From Cavia porcellus (lineage: Eukaryota > Chordata > Mammalia > Rodentia > Caviidae), in NCBI RefSeq assembly GCF_034190915.1, contig NW_026947507.1:15944501-16008500 (forward strand): a stretch of 64,000 nt of DNA, written 5' to 3'. This document shows, in pieces, positions 35,278 through 46,915 of this stretch (its first letter is position 1; the number at the start of each line of letters is the position of its first letter). Below the pieces are notes generated by a model that saw only the letters and a list, made by a program, of their open reading frames with translations, had not been told where the DNA came from and searched no databases. Position numbers and translations under genes: made by a program.

Positions 35278-35620
35278 TTTTTTAAGTGGGATAAATGATG
35301 CACACATTTACTGTTTCTTTTGTTGTGAGAAACCAGAAGTATAAATAAGGACCCAAATGTATAATAGATATTGGGAAGTGGGAAGAAAATGCTCAGATGA
35401 GAATGGGAACAAAGGAGGATGAGGGTGGCTGGAAGGAAGAGAAAATAAATAAGAGAACATAAGGAACAAATGGAAACAAAGATTTTTAGATAAGGAGGGG
35501 AAAAAGAGATGAAGGAAGGGAAGATTGGGGAAAAAAGAAGAATCAAAATGCATTGTGGACAGGTACAAACACCCTACGATGTATGTCATCATTATGTACA
35601 TTTAAAACATACTAATGAAA
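35278..35620 (+). other. L1-A 3' UTR
   Basis: Purine-rich sequence typical of rodent L1 3' UTRs (runs of GGAAGAGAAAATAAATAAGA, GGAGGGGAAAAAGAGATGAA), followed by the terminal words TATGTCATCATTATGTACAT and AACATACTAATGAAATT. It parallels the L1-D tail at 57540-57824. The mirrored minus-strand ORFs rich in S, F and P are products of this purine tract. Confidence 0.8.
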
Positions 35621-35639
35621 TTAGTTTTAAATATGAAAA

Positions 35640-35876
35640 ACCTAACTCCACACACAGTGAAGAAGATGCATAAGAAAACTCTTGCTGTCATAGGAGGCAG
35701 TAAAGGTTATATAACAAACCCAAAAGAGAAGTTAAAAAGAAGAGATGAGGGGTGAGAAATGGTATGTAATATGTAAAAAGAACTATGATGTGTTACACAT
35801 ATGCATGAATTCCTCATGATGAATGTAATCATTATGTACTACCAACATACACTAATAAAAATAAAAATTTAAAAAC
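35640..35876 (+). mobile_element. second L1 3'-end fragment
   Basis: Directly after the L1-A tail is another short L1 end with GAATTCCTCATGATGAATGT, AATCATTATGTACTACCAAC, ATACACTAATAAAAATAAAA. It is a separate 5'-truncated insertion or a tandem duplication of the L1 end. Confidence 0.75.
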
Positions 35877-38368
35877 GAAGAGATGAAACCATCCAAAAAT
35901 ATCCCTTCCTGCAATAAAAACCAGGTAGCTCAAAAGAAGATCAATTTCCTAGGAGCTCATGAGTTATCCTGTATTTCGGAGTATTTTGCTTATTTTTATC
36001 CTGGCTCATCAAGCATTTTTAAGCATAGTAATCAGTCTTGCAATTCTTCTAAATTTCTGTTGCTGTCTCTTACAATGAACTTTGTCTTCAACTAACTCCA
36101 TCTCATGCAACAGAGGCCCACGTGCTCAGCTCCACATAGAAAAGCTGCTCCAGCAAAGCAAAGGGAGAGACATCCAATTAGTAAGGTGACTGACATTTAA
36201 GTATGAGGCTCAGTGAGATAGAAATAACAAACTCCACTTACTTGCTTATATTAAAAAAATCTAGCATTGATAGCCTCTTTCTCCAGCTTCTCTTCTGATC
36301 TGTCCTATGAACTGCTAATCTCCCTAAAGATCTCTTTGTTCAGATTATTCTACAATGCACTTAAAATAGTGCCCCGTGTCTTTTATATCCATTCCTAACT
36401 CATCTGTTTGTCTTTGAGAGAGAGCCTTATTTTGCTTTTCAAGCCTCCTTTGCTATAATTCCATTCATTCCATCTCCATTTCCAAATGAGCAATAGGCTC
36501 TGTGTTCAGTTTGTAACACTGTAACAAATAAACGAGAAAGAGACTCCTATGAAGGATGATGCCAACTATAGCCTAGGCAAGCAGACTGGTGTAAAGTTTC
36601 TCAGCGAATCTGGCGGCCAGGGTGAGTGTCAGAAGCTGCATCAAAGCAGGGTGCTGGCCTCTGAGGGCCGCTGAAGATTAGGAAGTAGATGGGAATGAAA
36701 AGCCTTCACAAGGCTTTTGATTACTTTTAGGTCTTAGGAATGCTTCATAAAACCACAATGTCTTGATATGCTGTCACCCTCTGAGCATCTACAAGGTGCC
36801 AATAAGTTAGAAGGTATTTATTATACTTCTTTCAAAAGCATTTAAATGCCTGGGCTTTGGTAGCAGAGAAGGGGAGAAACTTGCAGGAACAAACCCAGGA
36901 AGTGTGGCCCATGGGGACACTGACTGAGTAAAGGGTTGGAGAGGGGAGGCAACAGCTCCAGGGAGGAGCTGAGAAGTAGAAAAGGGTGGGGGGACAAGAA
37001 AATGTCAAAAGCAAAGTAAGATTTGATAGGCAATGGTAGCTTGGTAATTTTAGCTTCTGTTGCTTGTGCAGAGAGTAATGCATAATGTGTAAGAAATTTA
37101 TTTTGAATGAGTTGAAATACTGTTTAAATGCATACTCCACACGCAGACAAATGTGTGCTATTTGTGGATCACATAGTATATAAAAAATCTATTGAAGTTG
37201 ATCAGCTTGAAAATAATTATTTACCTTATTAAAAGTATTCTGCAATATACAAAATGACTGACCTCAGTATTCTTTTACTTATCAAGTTTCCCAGTGATTA
37301 CTGAGAATAAAATCCAATGTTCAAAAATAGTGTATGTTTTGCTTTTCAGAAACTGTTTATTCTTGAAAGCATATCAGAAGTTTCTTCCTTAGCCTAAGAG
37401 TCAGTGAAAACCTTTACATTAAAACATAGTTTTGTTTAAGTGTTACGATTCAGACTTGTATAATGCTCCTACTCTCTCCCCAAAGTGGAAATAGCATTGT
37501 CTGATGTGAAATTACCGAGTGACTAGAGGATATGCTTTATATTTTTTAATGTAATCCTAACTACTGGAAGATGAGATTATAATCGACTTTACTCTCTTAC
37601 GTTGAGAGAGATAATATAACTATTAGGAAAAAAATTGATAGACCATTGTGTAGGGGTGGTGGGTTTTCATGTTACATATAACAGGAAAATGAGAGTATCA
37701 GAACCATTTTTACTTGAGGCAGATCATTTGACCTTGATGTATGCTGCCACTTTCTTTATTAACTATCTGCAAAGTAGTTTAATACATGTAACCTGAGAAG
37801 AGTATTATGGAGTTTATCAAGGTAATATTTATAAACTTTCCTGAAATCCCTAGCCGAAAGACAAAATGTCATGTAATATTACTTGTCTAAAACTGAGACC
37901 TTTTATAAGCCTTAATTATAATTTTAAATTCCCTTACATTAAGGAATGTGAATCAATCAAATATAATGACTATTTGCACATTATAAGCTCTTTAGGACTT
38001 TAACTGAGTTGCACACTTCTTTTTTTTCCCTCCCACTACATACAGCTATCAAATTTGTCTTTGATGATGATAGTGGTAGCGTTATTACTAATACACGCAG
38101 TATAGTAATGCTAACACAATTACCTAGACCTTGGCAGCACGCAGCCCTCCTCTCTGGGAATTAGTGAGCAAGGCAGTGTTGTTCATGGCTTACTGATAGG
38201 CTCATAGTACAGCATCTAGTGAAGGCAGCATTAGATATGGGTACACCCAAAGAAGTGAGGGTCTAAAGCAGGAAAATAGAAGAATTGAAAATCACAGGGT
38301 GCATGAAAAGAAGACAGAGCATTATAGATGGTTGCATGGTTTTATTTAATGTTTATTTTAATTTAATT
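35877..38368. other. non-coding DNA, nothing firmly recognised
   Basis: Unique sequence. The part at about 36560-36700 is GC-richer and contains several CpGs. No ORF or repeat that I can name. Confidence 0.5.
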
Positions 38369-38556
38369 TAACATTTATTTATTTATTTATTTATTATTAT
38401 TATTTTTTTGGTCTGAGAGAGTTTCACTATGCAGTTATGAAGTTCAGATTGGTGTTGAATTCAATTTGTAGCCCAGACTAGCCTCAAACTTGCAGTGATC
38501 CTCCTGCCTAAGACTTCCAAGTGCTTAGATTATAGGCACAGGTCACCCAGCCTTAA
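38369..38556 (-). mobile_element. B1-like 7SL-derived SINE, minus strand, diverged
   Basis: A (TTTA)n and T-rich tract (38369-38408) precedes GAGAGTTTCACTATGCAGTT, TTGTAGCCCAGACTAGCCTC, AAACTTGCAGTGATCCTCCT, GCTTAGATTATAGGCACAGG. This is the reverse complement of a 7SL-type monomer. A partial duplication (GAAGTTCAGATTGGTGTTGA before AATTTGTAGCCCAGACT) lengthens it beyond standard B1, so it may be an early B1 or proto-B1 form. Confidence 0.85.
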
Positions 38557-39559
38557 TCGACTGTCTGTTCAGTTTTATATTTGACATTTTGGAAGGCAGC
38601 AGACCTATCACATGATCTTACCTTTTAGGTATAATCTCAATGGGCATTCCTTATCAATTGGAGTTTTATTCTTGTTATTGAATAGAATCACTTTGTTTAG
38701 CAGGAATTGGTCATGCAGGGAGGAATGTATTCCTTTTTAGATTAATGTCCCAATTAGTCTATATTTTGCATGGTTAATAATTTAACCTCTAGTGTTTAGT
38801 TCCCGTATTTAAATTATATTGTACACTGGGAATACAATGTGCTGTCAGAGCTAGACAAAGGGGTTTCAGTGTCAATTGTGCCAAGGTGGTACGCACTTTG
38901 AACAGAGGCCTGGAGTCATCGGTGGTGTTTAAGAGCTAATGAGGCACCTTAGCTGTTAGTACAGAGCATGCTTTTGACTATTTTCTCCTATGTGTAATGA
39001 AAATAGATTTTGTATATATTTTCTGAATAATTGTTTCTAAATGAACTTTGCAATAATTGAAATATGCTTTAACTGCATAAATAGATCTTGTGATTTAAAG
39101 AAATTGCATGGTGATTTCTGCTGCAAATTGGATAATGGTAACCCCAAATTTCTCTTTTATAAGTATTGTTATGGGTTGAAATTACTTAGCTCCCAAGACA
39201 TCTCTATAATAATGTCTAATAGTTTTGTAAAACATTACATATATGAATTAATTTGGCGAAAAATGTTTGAAATCATCCTTTCTTCTTCCCTTTCTCTTAT
39301 ATCTCACATTGGTTCAAAAAAAATGCAGCTTTTGTTCTTCAGAGTCAATCTTGAATCTCTTGTTTTTACTGTCCAAGACCGGGGGACCATGATCTTTCAC
39401 CTTGTCTATACCAGTATCCAAAAGATGTACCTTATGTGCTGACCAATCTTTTAGATTGTTTTAATCACGGTTCACATCAGCAGCCCTACTGGTAGCAGCT
39501 TAATGGCTTCCCATGACATTTTGAGTCAAATCAAAAGTTATTAGTATTGTCTGCAAAGA
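38557..39559. other. non-coding DNA, nothing firmly recognised
   Basis: Unique sequence with a plus-strand ORF of 133 codons (39041-39442) that has no recognisable domain and no start context or splice partners. I treat it as chance. Confidence 0.5.
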
Positions 39560-39965
39560 TTTTCTTGTCCTGACCCAGGCTGCATTTCTTTCAACCTTTC
39601 TGTGCCTTGTAATTATTCTCAATTTCTTGTTATTACTGAAGCACACTAAGCATGCTCCCACTTTACACCTTTGCGCCTGGTAATTCCCTGTGTATTTGCA
39701 TGGCTCACATCTTTGATTTCCTTTAGCTCTCTAATCAAATATCACCTCTTCAGAAGGACCACCACAGATCACTCTCTCTGAAAGTTACACTGATCAGTCT
39801 TTCTCTTGCTCCCCCCCCATAGCATTTACTTTTGAAATTATATTGTGCTATTTTCTGTCTTCCTAAATAGATCTCACCAAAGATAGCAGCTCTATCTCTT
39901 TTGTTTTCTATGATAACTAAAGCATCTAGATAAGTGCTGGGATATAGTAGACATTCAATTCATAT
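39560..39965 (+). mobile_element. L2 LINE 3' end
   Basis: The order of blocks matches the L2 3' region: CCTGGTAATTCCCTGTGTAT, AATCAAATATCACCTCTTCA ('tcaaatgtcacctcctca'), GAAGGACCACCACAGATCAC, CATAGCATTTACTTTTGAAA, then TAAGTGCTGGGATATAGTAG ('cagtgcctggcacatagtag') and ACATTCAATTCATATT. It is an ancient mammalian LINE, long inactive. Confidence 0.82.
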
Positions 39966-39992
39966 TGGGCATTCAGTTCATATTGAATATGT
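39950..39992. repeat. short direct repeat
   Basis: CATTCAATTCATATTGGG is followed directly by CATTCAGTTCATATTGAA, a duplication of about 19 bp at the L2 end. Confidence 0.8.
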
Positions 39993-40509
39993 ATAAAGGG
40001 GTATTTAAAAGGGAATCTGTGTAAGGCCAGATCTCAAGTTGAACCTTCAAAAACAAGACCAAGTATTAAAATTTCATTCTCAGTTAATCCTCCATTCTCC
40101 TGCATAGAGTAAACTTAGTAAGAGGAACAGTGGGGAAATGGCCTTACAGCAAGCAACAGAGCAATATGGCAAACACTGGACACTTGAAATCAAGGAAGGA
40201 AAAAGTGGACTGCTTGCATTTTTCCAACGTAAGGACTAATGAATCTTAGAGAGTTCTCACTGAATGCATTGCTCTTTTTAAAGCGTAGAAATTCCCTGCA
40301 TTTAAATCCTGTTTAAATAAGGGCTTTCACCAGACCCCAAAGATATCCAGATTGGCTCTTTGTTGGCTGACAGAAGGCAAGGCCTTTTATATGAATGTCT
40401 TCCTTGGAAGATCCCCTGCCTCTGGCTCCCTGTGGATGTAAGTCAGGAATTGCAAACAGCAGCTCTCCAGCTGATCTGAATTGCCCTGATCCGACCCCGA
40501 GAGGAACAC
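39993..40509. other. non-coding DNA, nothing recognised
   Basis: Moderately GC-rich from 40320. No ORF of interest. It may belong to the same old element as the next entry, but I could not show that. Confidence 0.4.
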
Positions 40510-40705
40510 TTATCTCTAAGTGGTGAAGGCCCAACCATTTAGTGCTTTATAGACCATGGACTATTGCACTCAGAAGCAAATAGGTAGGCAGTACTGGCTG
40601 CAGAGCACTGATGGAATGTGCTCCCTGCAGCTTTATCCATTCAGCAGCCAACCACCAGACATCCCACCCTATCTGCAGCTTCTGGATGTCTCCCAAGCAG
40701 GAGGA
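40510..40705 (+). mobile_element. ancient amniote-type interspersed repeat
   Basis: Blocks TTTAGTGCTTTATAGACCAT, CACTCAGAAGCAAATAGGTA, GGCAGTACTGGCTGCAGAGC, GGAATGTGCTCCCTGCAGCT and CTGCAGCTTCTGGATGTCTC follow, in order, a repeat that I remember from reptile and bird genomes ('...ggctttataggt...', '...gaagcaaatgggcagccagtgcag...', '...ggtgtaatgtgctccc...', '...agctgcagcttccgga...'). I cannot name the family with certainty. Survival of such an old repeat in a rodent would be a hint of functional constraint. Confidence 0.45.
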
Positions 40706-40795
40706 GAGCAAGTTGTTTAACATGAAATAACAGAATGAAATTATACAGAGCCGGAATCACTTCCTAAGTTGGAGGCATACTTAGTTTGGGATGAG

Positions 40796-40796
<1 letters not shown>

Positions 40797-40854
<58 letters not shown>

Positions 40855-40869
40855 CTTTCTTTCTTTCTC

Positions 40870-40909
<40 letters not shown>

Positions 40910-40960
40910 TCACTTTCTTCCTTCCTTCCTTTCTTTCTTACTTCCTTCTTTCCTTTCTAA
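40797..40960. repeat. (CTTT)n polypyrimidine microsatellite
   Basis: About 160 bp of CTTT repeats with CTCT interruptions and a CTTC-rich end. It is a near-perfect polypyrimidine/polypurine mirror tract. The phenylalanine/leucine/serine ORFs over it are artefacts. Confidence 0.95.
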
Positions 40961-41469
40961 TACAAGAATCATTTACAAATACCATTTAGAAATTATTTTT
41001 AGTTGTTGACTCCATGCCAAACAGTATAGTTATTAATAATGCTGTAAATCTTCCAAATGAATTTTGACAAGCTTATTTTTTTGTAAAAACAGAAATGCTG
41101 TTAATGTCTGAACAGAACTTTCAAAAGACTTTTATAGACAGATTTTACCAAGAACCCAGGTGAAGTTTTCAACTAAAAAATTCAACAATCATCATAATTT
41201 TTCATTACCAAGAATTTATTCAATGTGCCTATAGCATTCATTTTTATTACTCTATATTTGATGAATATTAATACTACTGTAATGAGGTTGTGCTGAGATT
41301 TAACTATAATAGTGCATTAGGCCAGAATCACTTCCTGTTTAATCTTGAGATAGTTCAAAGATGTATCCTTAAAAATGGATAGAAGATCAGTGTCTGTTTT
41401 CATCCTGGGTCCAATTACTTATTGACATATTGATATAGAACTAACTGTAGCATAATATCTTTCACTTAC

Positions 41470-41645
41470 GGCTTGTTTATAAGTTAATTCTGTAGATATT
41501 ATTAGGCTTTTTCCTCACAACAATCTTGGAATTCTTATTCTTTGGCTACAAAGGAGGGTACTGATGTTCAGAAAGTTTAAGTAATTAGATATTAAATTAT
41601 TGGTAGGATGAACTAACCAAGATTATTAGTACAGTTATCTATGTT
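41470..41645 (+). mobile_element. MIR SINE remnant
   Basis: TTTTTCCTCACAACAATCTT ('tcctcacaacaaccctatga'), followed by TACAAAGGAGGGTACTGATG, CAGAAAGTTTAAGTAATTAG ('cagagaggttaagtaacttg') in the order of the MIR core. Strongly diverged. Confidence 0.65.
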
Positions 41646-42074
41646 GTATATATTTACACAAATGATCATTTTTCTTGCCTAAATCTTGTAATCTGAACAA
41701 CTACTTTCAAGATGATATGCAATATACTAACATGTTAATTTCCTATTTTTAATTCTGTATCATTTTTATCTTGTTCTGTTTTTTTTTAAATAAAAAGTAA
41801 AATAAATTAGTAGTAGGACTGGGACTAGCTTACAAATCATCTGACTAATCTCTCTGCTTCTTGTACTGCCTTGCCATTGTTGCCAGTGCCACTATATCTG
41901 TTTTTCCAAGTATTTTGGCATGTGCCAAGTACCTATGTTGAGTTGTCTTAGGTCAATCACAGATTTGCCCTTAGAGTTCATTTGAAAATAATCTTAAATC
42001 CCAATATTAGTACACATGAAAATTAAATCATCCAAGGAAAAATAAGATTAAAAGTATCTTTCAAAACTCCAAGT

Positions 42075-42190
42075 TATATTTATACATGTATAAATATATA
42101 ATATACAATTTACATATTTACATTTATACAATATATTGCAATATAAATATATGTAAAATAAATATTTACATATATGTAAATACATGCAAA
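42075..42190. repeat. AT-rich low-complexity tract
   Basis: TATATTTATACATGTATAAA and many ATATTTACATATATGTAAAT words form overlapping inverted repeats that could extrude as cruciforms. No gene. Confidence 0.85.
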
Positions 42191-42529
42191 ATTGTTAATG
42201 AATCAGAGTGTTATTTAAGACATGAGCAATAAGATTTCTCTTAGTATAATTCTATAGAGAGTAAGCAAAATTTTAGTTGCAAGAAGAGATTTAGGGAATT
42301 ACAAATACATTCATATTTCTTATATGACACTGTATTTATCAATGATAGTTTTTCATCTGAATCATCTAGGTAGGCAGGTATGAAATGCATGCAACCTGTG
42401 AGTTGGACAAGTCTGGCTTTCCTGGCCTGCACCAAGTGAAGAATTATCTGGGGCTGCATATAAAATATGCAGTACAGTTCATGGGAACAAGTAATAAATT
42501 TTACTCTGCGTTAAAATTCTTTTTATTAT
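42191..42529. other. non-coding DNA, nothing recognised
   Basis: Unique sequence. Confidence 0.4.
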
Positions 42530-42848
42530 GAAACAGGTGCATTGAACATAGGGGCCACAGGTCAGCCATGCCTGTGGTATTCAGTAACTACAGATAGTTA
42601 CTGAGTATTTGGATTGTGGCTAATCTAAATTGAGAAGTGCTCTGAATGTATGATTTTGAAATCTCTATACAAAAGAATAAAAATGCTTCAACAATTTTAC
42701 ACTGACTATATAGTAAACTAATATTTTAGGTATTGTGTTAAGTAATATATAGTAAAATTGGTTTCTAATTTAAAATCTTTGTTTTAAAATGTAGCTACTA
42801 GACATGTTGCCATGGAGTTGCACTATATTTCTATAGGACGATGCTGAT
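42530..42848 (+). mobile_element. hAT-type DNA transposon remnant (non-autonomous)
   Basis: GTTACTGAGTATTTGGATTG then GTGGCTAATCTAAATTGAGA, TGTAGCTACTAGACATGTTG and the end word TATTTCTATAGGACGATGCTG. These match, in order, a mammalian non-autonomous transposon with CAG...CTG termini ('...gtggctactgagcacttgaaatgtggctagtc...', '...tttctattggacagcgctg'). The right terminal repeat is recognisable; the left one is lost or strongly diverged. It has no transposase. The family name is not certain. Confidence 0.6.
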
Positions 42849-45329
42849 GTACAGACTATCGAAGAAACCTAGAACTTAGTTTTTCTCCTTGAGAAATGAT
42901 GTTACAAGGCTTATTACATCTGTGGATCAGTGGCAGGCAGGATGTACATGTTTAAATAACAAATGATTGGGAAATCAAAATACTAACTTTGGGTAACATT
43001 AGTGAATGAATAAATCAGTATAGCCTTTAATCTTCAGGAAAAAAGTAATGTTAACGACGAAACTTGGAATGTCATAGGAAAAAGGAGAGGACAGCAATAC
43101 TTTCAGTATCCAGCCAAGGAAAAGAACACAAAATATTCCAAAAAATGATCAAAGAATAAGAAATCTGATTTTTTAATGATTATATGAAGGATAACTCCTG
43201 ATAAGAAATGGAATTTTTTTCTGGTTTTCCTATCAAATCTCTATGAACCAAACGTTAGCAGGTTAAGTATGTGACATTTTAGAAAGCTGTGCACTCTGTG
43301 CTTCTCATTCCTTAAAAGAAATATTTGTCAGTCAGTAGTCCTCTCTGCTCATCTCTCTTTCAAATTCAGTTTACCCCTTTATTTCTAAAACCACCCCATC
43401 CCAATAGCTTTGCAAATTGTTATGAGCTCTCAGTGTTATATGGTTCACTGCTCTATGCATTTATCAAAATTTCTGCATGTAGAAAGATAACCTAAGGATA
43501 TAAAGATTAACACATGTAAATTAATCATTGATTCTGGCTTTGTTTATAAAATCAATAAGAAAAATATATCAATTTCTAACCTGAAATTTAAAAAGACATA
43601 TCCAGAACCAGTGCAACTGATAATCTGGCTTGTTTCAATGAGAACATGTGCTGAAACCATATGTCAAAAAGAACACTAGAAACATAATTCATAAGGAATG
43701 ATTGTTTTTTAAATTTGAAATCAAAATGGTAGAATGAAAGTTATGTTTTATTTTACTCTGAGCGAGTTGTCTAATTTATATGAAACACCAAAATAGTGAA
43801 GTTGTTTCTGGGTTATTGGCCTCTTAATCTTGTATATTAATTCAGGTAATGCACCACTACCAGCATCTTCTATTTAATTATTTTTATTTATGTACCATTA
43901 AGCCCCATTTTCATTACTTTCACAGTACAAAAAAAGGACAAACTCTGGGTATTTGGACAGTGCCACCACCTCATTTACAATCCTCAGAAGACCCTTTTCT
44001 TGGAGTAGAATACAAATGACACTCCTTGACATTCTTTAAAAGCAGTTTTTATTTCTTTAATTAGGAGTTTCAGGCAAGGCCTTTCTGCTTGAACCCTTAA
44101 CATTTCCAGACACTTCTGCCTCACTTCCCAGCTGAATCTTCCGAAATTTGTGTTGAATGCATTCTTGATTTGAAAGAAAGCTGCTTTTAGGTCCTTTCAT
44201 ATTCTGCCATAATCCCTTGATAATTACAAAGTCTCTCTCTGCAACAATAGGCAAACCCAGGAGGAATTCTGTAGCTATGGCTCACACATAAATTTGTACT
44301 TGGACATTTCAGCTGAATTTGCCTCCCAGGAGCCCCCAACTTAGAAAGCAGTTCTCATAGAAATGCCAAAACAGAAGAGCTCAAAGGTTATAATGAAAAT
44401 AACTTCATGTCAGTGGAAAACACTGGTTAAATAAAGTAGGGCAAACCAATTTTCAATGAAATAGCTCATTTGATAGTACATAAATTCTAACTGTAAAAGG
44501 CTCAGTATTATGGAGAGCTAATTCCAAATTCCTTAACATTCTACCTATAATGGTTTCCCCTATCGATGAGTTTTAAACCATGAGGAGTTTTTACTTCTCT
44601 TCCTTGATCTTATTATAATATTTACATATTTTCCTTCTTTATGTCTTCAATTTTCCTTTTAGTTAGTCATACAAAAACTATATTATGAACTTTTAGCTTC
44701 ACAAACTAAATAACATTAAAATGATATTTCTCTTAATACTCTAGCTATTTGCAATTGACCTTGTTACCACCTAAGTATTAGTAATTAATCATGAATATTG
44801 ATTTAGGTTAGTTTCATAGAATTTTCTTTCTTTCATTGTCACAAATCATGATAAAATATTTCCCAGTACTTCACTACATTGATATTTTGTAGAACATTTA
44901 AGTCTTCATACACCAAAATGATGTAGAATTAGAATGTTCTTGTATAGTTTTTTTTTTCAAATGACAAACATAAACAGCATTTTTTGTAATTGTGTTTAGA
45001 ATCAATGATGGAGATCTAACGTAGGTAGTGATAAATGTATATATGTTTCTCTTCTACATTAAAGTAAATTTAAACTGGCTCAGTAATATAAGAAAAGAAT
45101 TTCCTAAATCAAGGTGTGGAGAGCTAAAAAAACCCAGGAGGGTTTTGGGGACCTATGCATTTTTTAATGATTTTTGCAGAACTGATAACAAAACCATACT
45201 TTATAAAGGATAGCAGAAATATAATTAAGAATTTACCTAACCGAAAGTTCTCTGAACTATTTTGCTACTGCCTCATTGTGAGATAAAGTAAACATTGTTA
45301 TTTACAGACTGCTAACACTTTGAGACATA
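42849..45329. other. non-coding DNA, nothing firmly recognised
   Basis: AT-rich unique sequence with only short chance ORFs. Confidence 0.5.
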
Positions 45330-46180
45330 AATGAAATACATCTTGTGGCCTCAAGAATTATTAATAGGTAAAGGACATGCCAATCATTTTAATAAGAGTA
45401 TAGAACAATATGCACTATGTAAAGCTGGGGAACAGAGCCTTGTTTGGCACCAAAATTTTCAGGACATCATGTCAGATTTTTTAAGAAATCACAAGGAAAC
45501 TGCAGAATGCAAATCCTGGGCTGATAATGCTTTGGAACTTCTCCAGGTAGTACATACAATCTAAGATTAACGACGACCTTAAGTAAGCTCTATATGAAGA
45601 GGGAGTCCCAGCAGCATCTGGGGCGGCTGTGTCCACTTTCACCAATTAAAGATGATGTGAAAGTTGTGATGTTGTACTAAACCTCAAGCAAGCATAAAGC
45701 CGGAGAAAGAATTAAATGTAATAGCTAAGCTTTGAGTAATGTAGGTAGCAAAGGAAAACCATTTACTATAAGCATTTATATACCTGACCCAATGGGCCTT
45801 TGCCATGCAAGAGGGGGAAAATGTACAAAAATATTTTCCATTGACAAATGCTTGTTAAATCTCCTAAAGCAACTTTTGCTTCACCCCCTGCTTCCAGAGC
45901 GTTCAGCTCAACCCTATAAATTGGTTAAAGTGGGGAAAAAAATTAGTTCCTTAGGTCCTTGTAAACATTTCACTTTTATTTTTGGAAAAAAACAGATTAT
46001 TTTCAAAAGCTGCAGGTGTGAGGAAACTAATATTGAAAGTCTCCTGTGAACTGTTTTACACCTTACTCCACCAGAACGCCTTTGGACTAAAACAAATTGG
46101 GTGAGAAACACAAACTTTGTAGCTGTGGATACTGAAAAGCTTATTATAGCTGAAAGTGAGTAAAATATTACAGCCACCAG
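45330..46180. other. repeat-free block, possible conserved non-coding DNA
   Basis: This 850-bp stretch has balanced composition, no interspersed repeat that I recognise and no simple repeats, unlike its flanks. It contains two open frames (45331-45564 and 45732-46049) of 77 and 105 codons, neither resembling a protein family that I know. Homeodomain-type AATTAAA and E-box-like CAGCATCTG words occur but are common by chance. A regulatory role is a guess. Confidence 0.25.
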
Positions 46181-46707
46181 GACTATTAGAATGGTGAACA
46201 GATCTACCTTGTGCTCAAATGTAAAAGTAACCTCATTATAGCCAGCAGAAGCAAGCAGATGTGTGCTCTAGCCTTTTATATAGACTCTCATTTAACTCAC
46301 ACTTCAAAGTTTAATCTTGGTTTTTAATTGTAATTGTTAGAGAACAATAACAGTCCTTATTTGTGAGAAAAAAATCATAAAATAACACAGAGGAGATGTC
46401 ACTCAGTGTTTGCATTCATAATGTAAAGATTAGAATCCCTCCAGAAATCCTGTTGAAGTTTCAGTCTATACATTCAACATTATTCTTACTGTTATGTCTC
46501 TCAAAATTAGTGTTAGGAGATACTTTTAGCTTACTTGCAGTACAAAACACATATAGAGAAGCAAGATCTTATTGAAATTTTCTGTGCTATTGGAGTTTTT
46601 AAAAATTACCTCAAAGGTAAAAAAGAATTGCAATTTATAAGCATGCACGAATTTGGGTATTTGGGACAAGCTAGGCTCCTAGCTGAAACCCCTCAAGGGT
46701 CTCTTTC

Positions 46708-46710
<3 letters not shown>

Positions 46711-46742
<32 letters not shown>
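46711..46742. repeat. A32 homopolymer
   Basis: Thirty-two A residues follow a segment reading AAGCTAGGCTCCTAGCTGAAACCC and GGGTCTCTTTCCTT. The segment faintly recalls the end of a 7SL-type SINE, but too weakly to call. The run suggests a retroposon tail. Confidence 0.9.
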
Positions 46743-46746
<4 letters not shown>

Positions 46747-46860
46747 TATAGAGAAGTAATTTTGAATCCATAAGGGGGATTTCTTGATTTCATAAAGAAA
46801 TGTGTCCCTTTGACAAATTTCCTAATTATACACATACTGGCACACAGACAATCGATGCAC

Positions 46861-46880
46861 GCTCGCGCGCGTGCGCGCGC

Positions 46881-46915
<35 letters not shown>

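Larger units (their letters stand above)
21170..35620 (+). mobile_element. outer L1 element (L1-A), split by three insertions
   Basis: A 5'-truncated L1 on the plus strand. Its pieces are about 21170-21868 (endonuclease part of ORF2), 22657-23493 (linker and start of reverse transcriptase), 33051-35033 (rest of the reverse transcriptase and C-terminus) and 35270-35620 (3' UTR). Removing the inserted blocks 21869-22656, 23494-33050 and 35034-35269 with their target duplications leaves about 3.9 kb that runs in L1 order. That length is what remains of an L1 lacking its 5' UTR, ORF1 and the start of ORF2. The 5' edge is approximate. Confidence 0.85.

Noticed and set aside
34995..35307. Several ORFs of 60-100 codons on both strands
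   Set aside because: They are translations of the (TC)n(TG)n tract in a SINE tail.
39041..39442. 133-codon plus-strand ORF
   Set aside because: Hydrophobic and cysteine-containing but without any recognisable family, start context or conservation evidence.
40769..41009. Phenylalanine/leucine-rich ORFs that look like membrane segments
   Set aside because: They are translations of the CTTT microsatellite.
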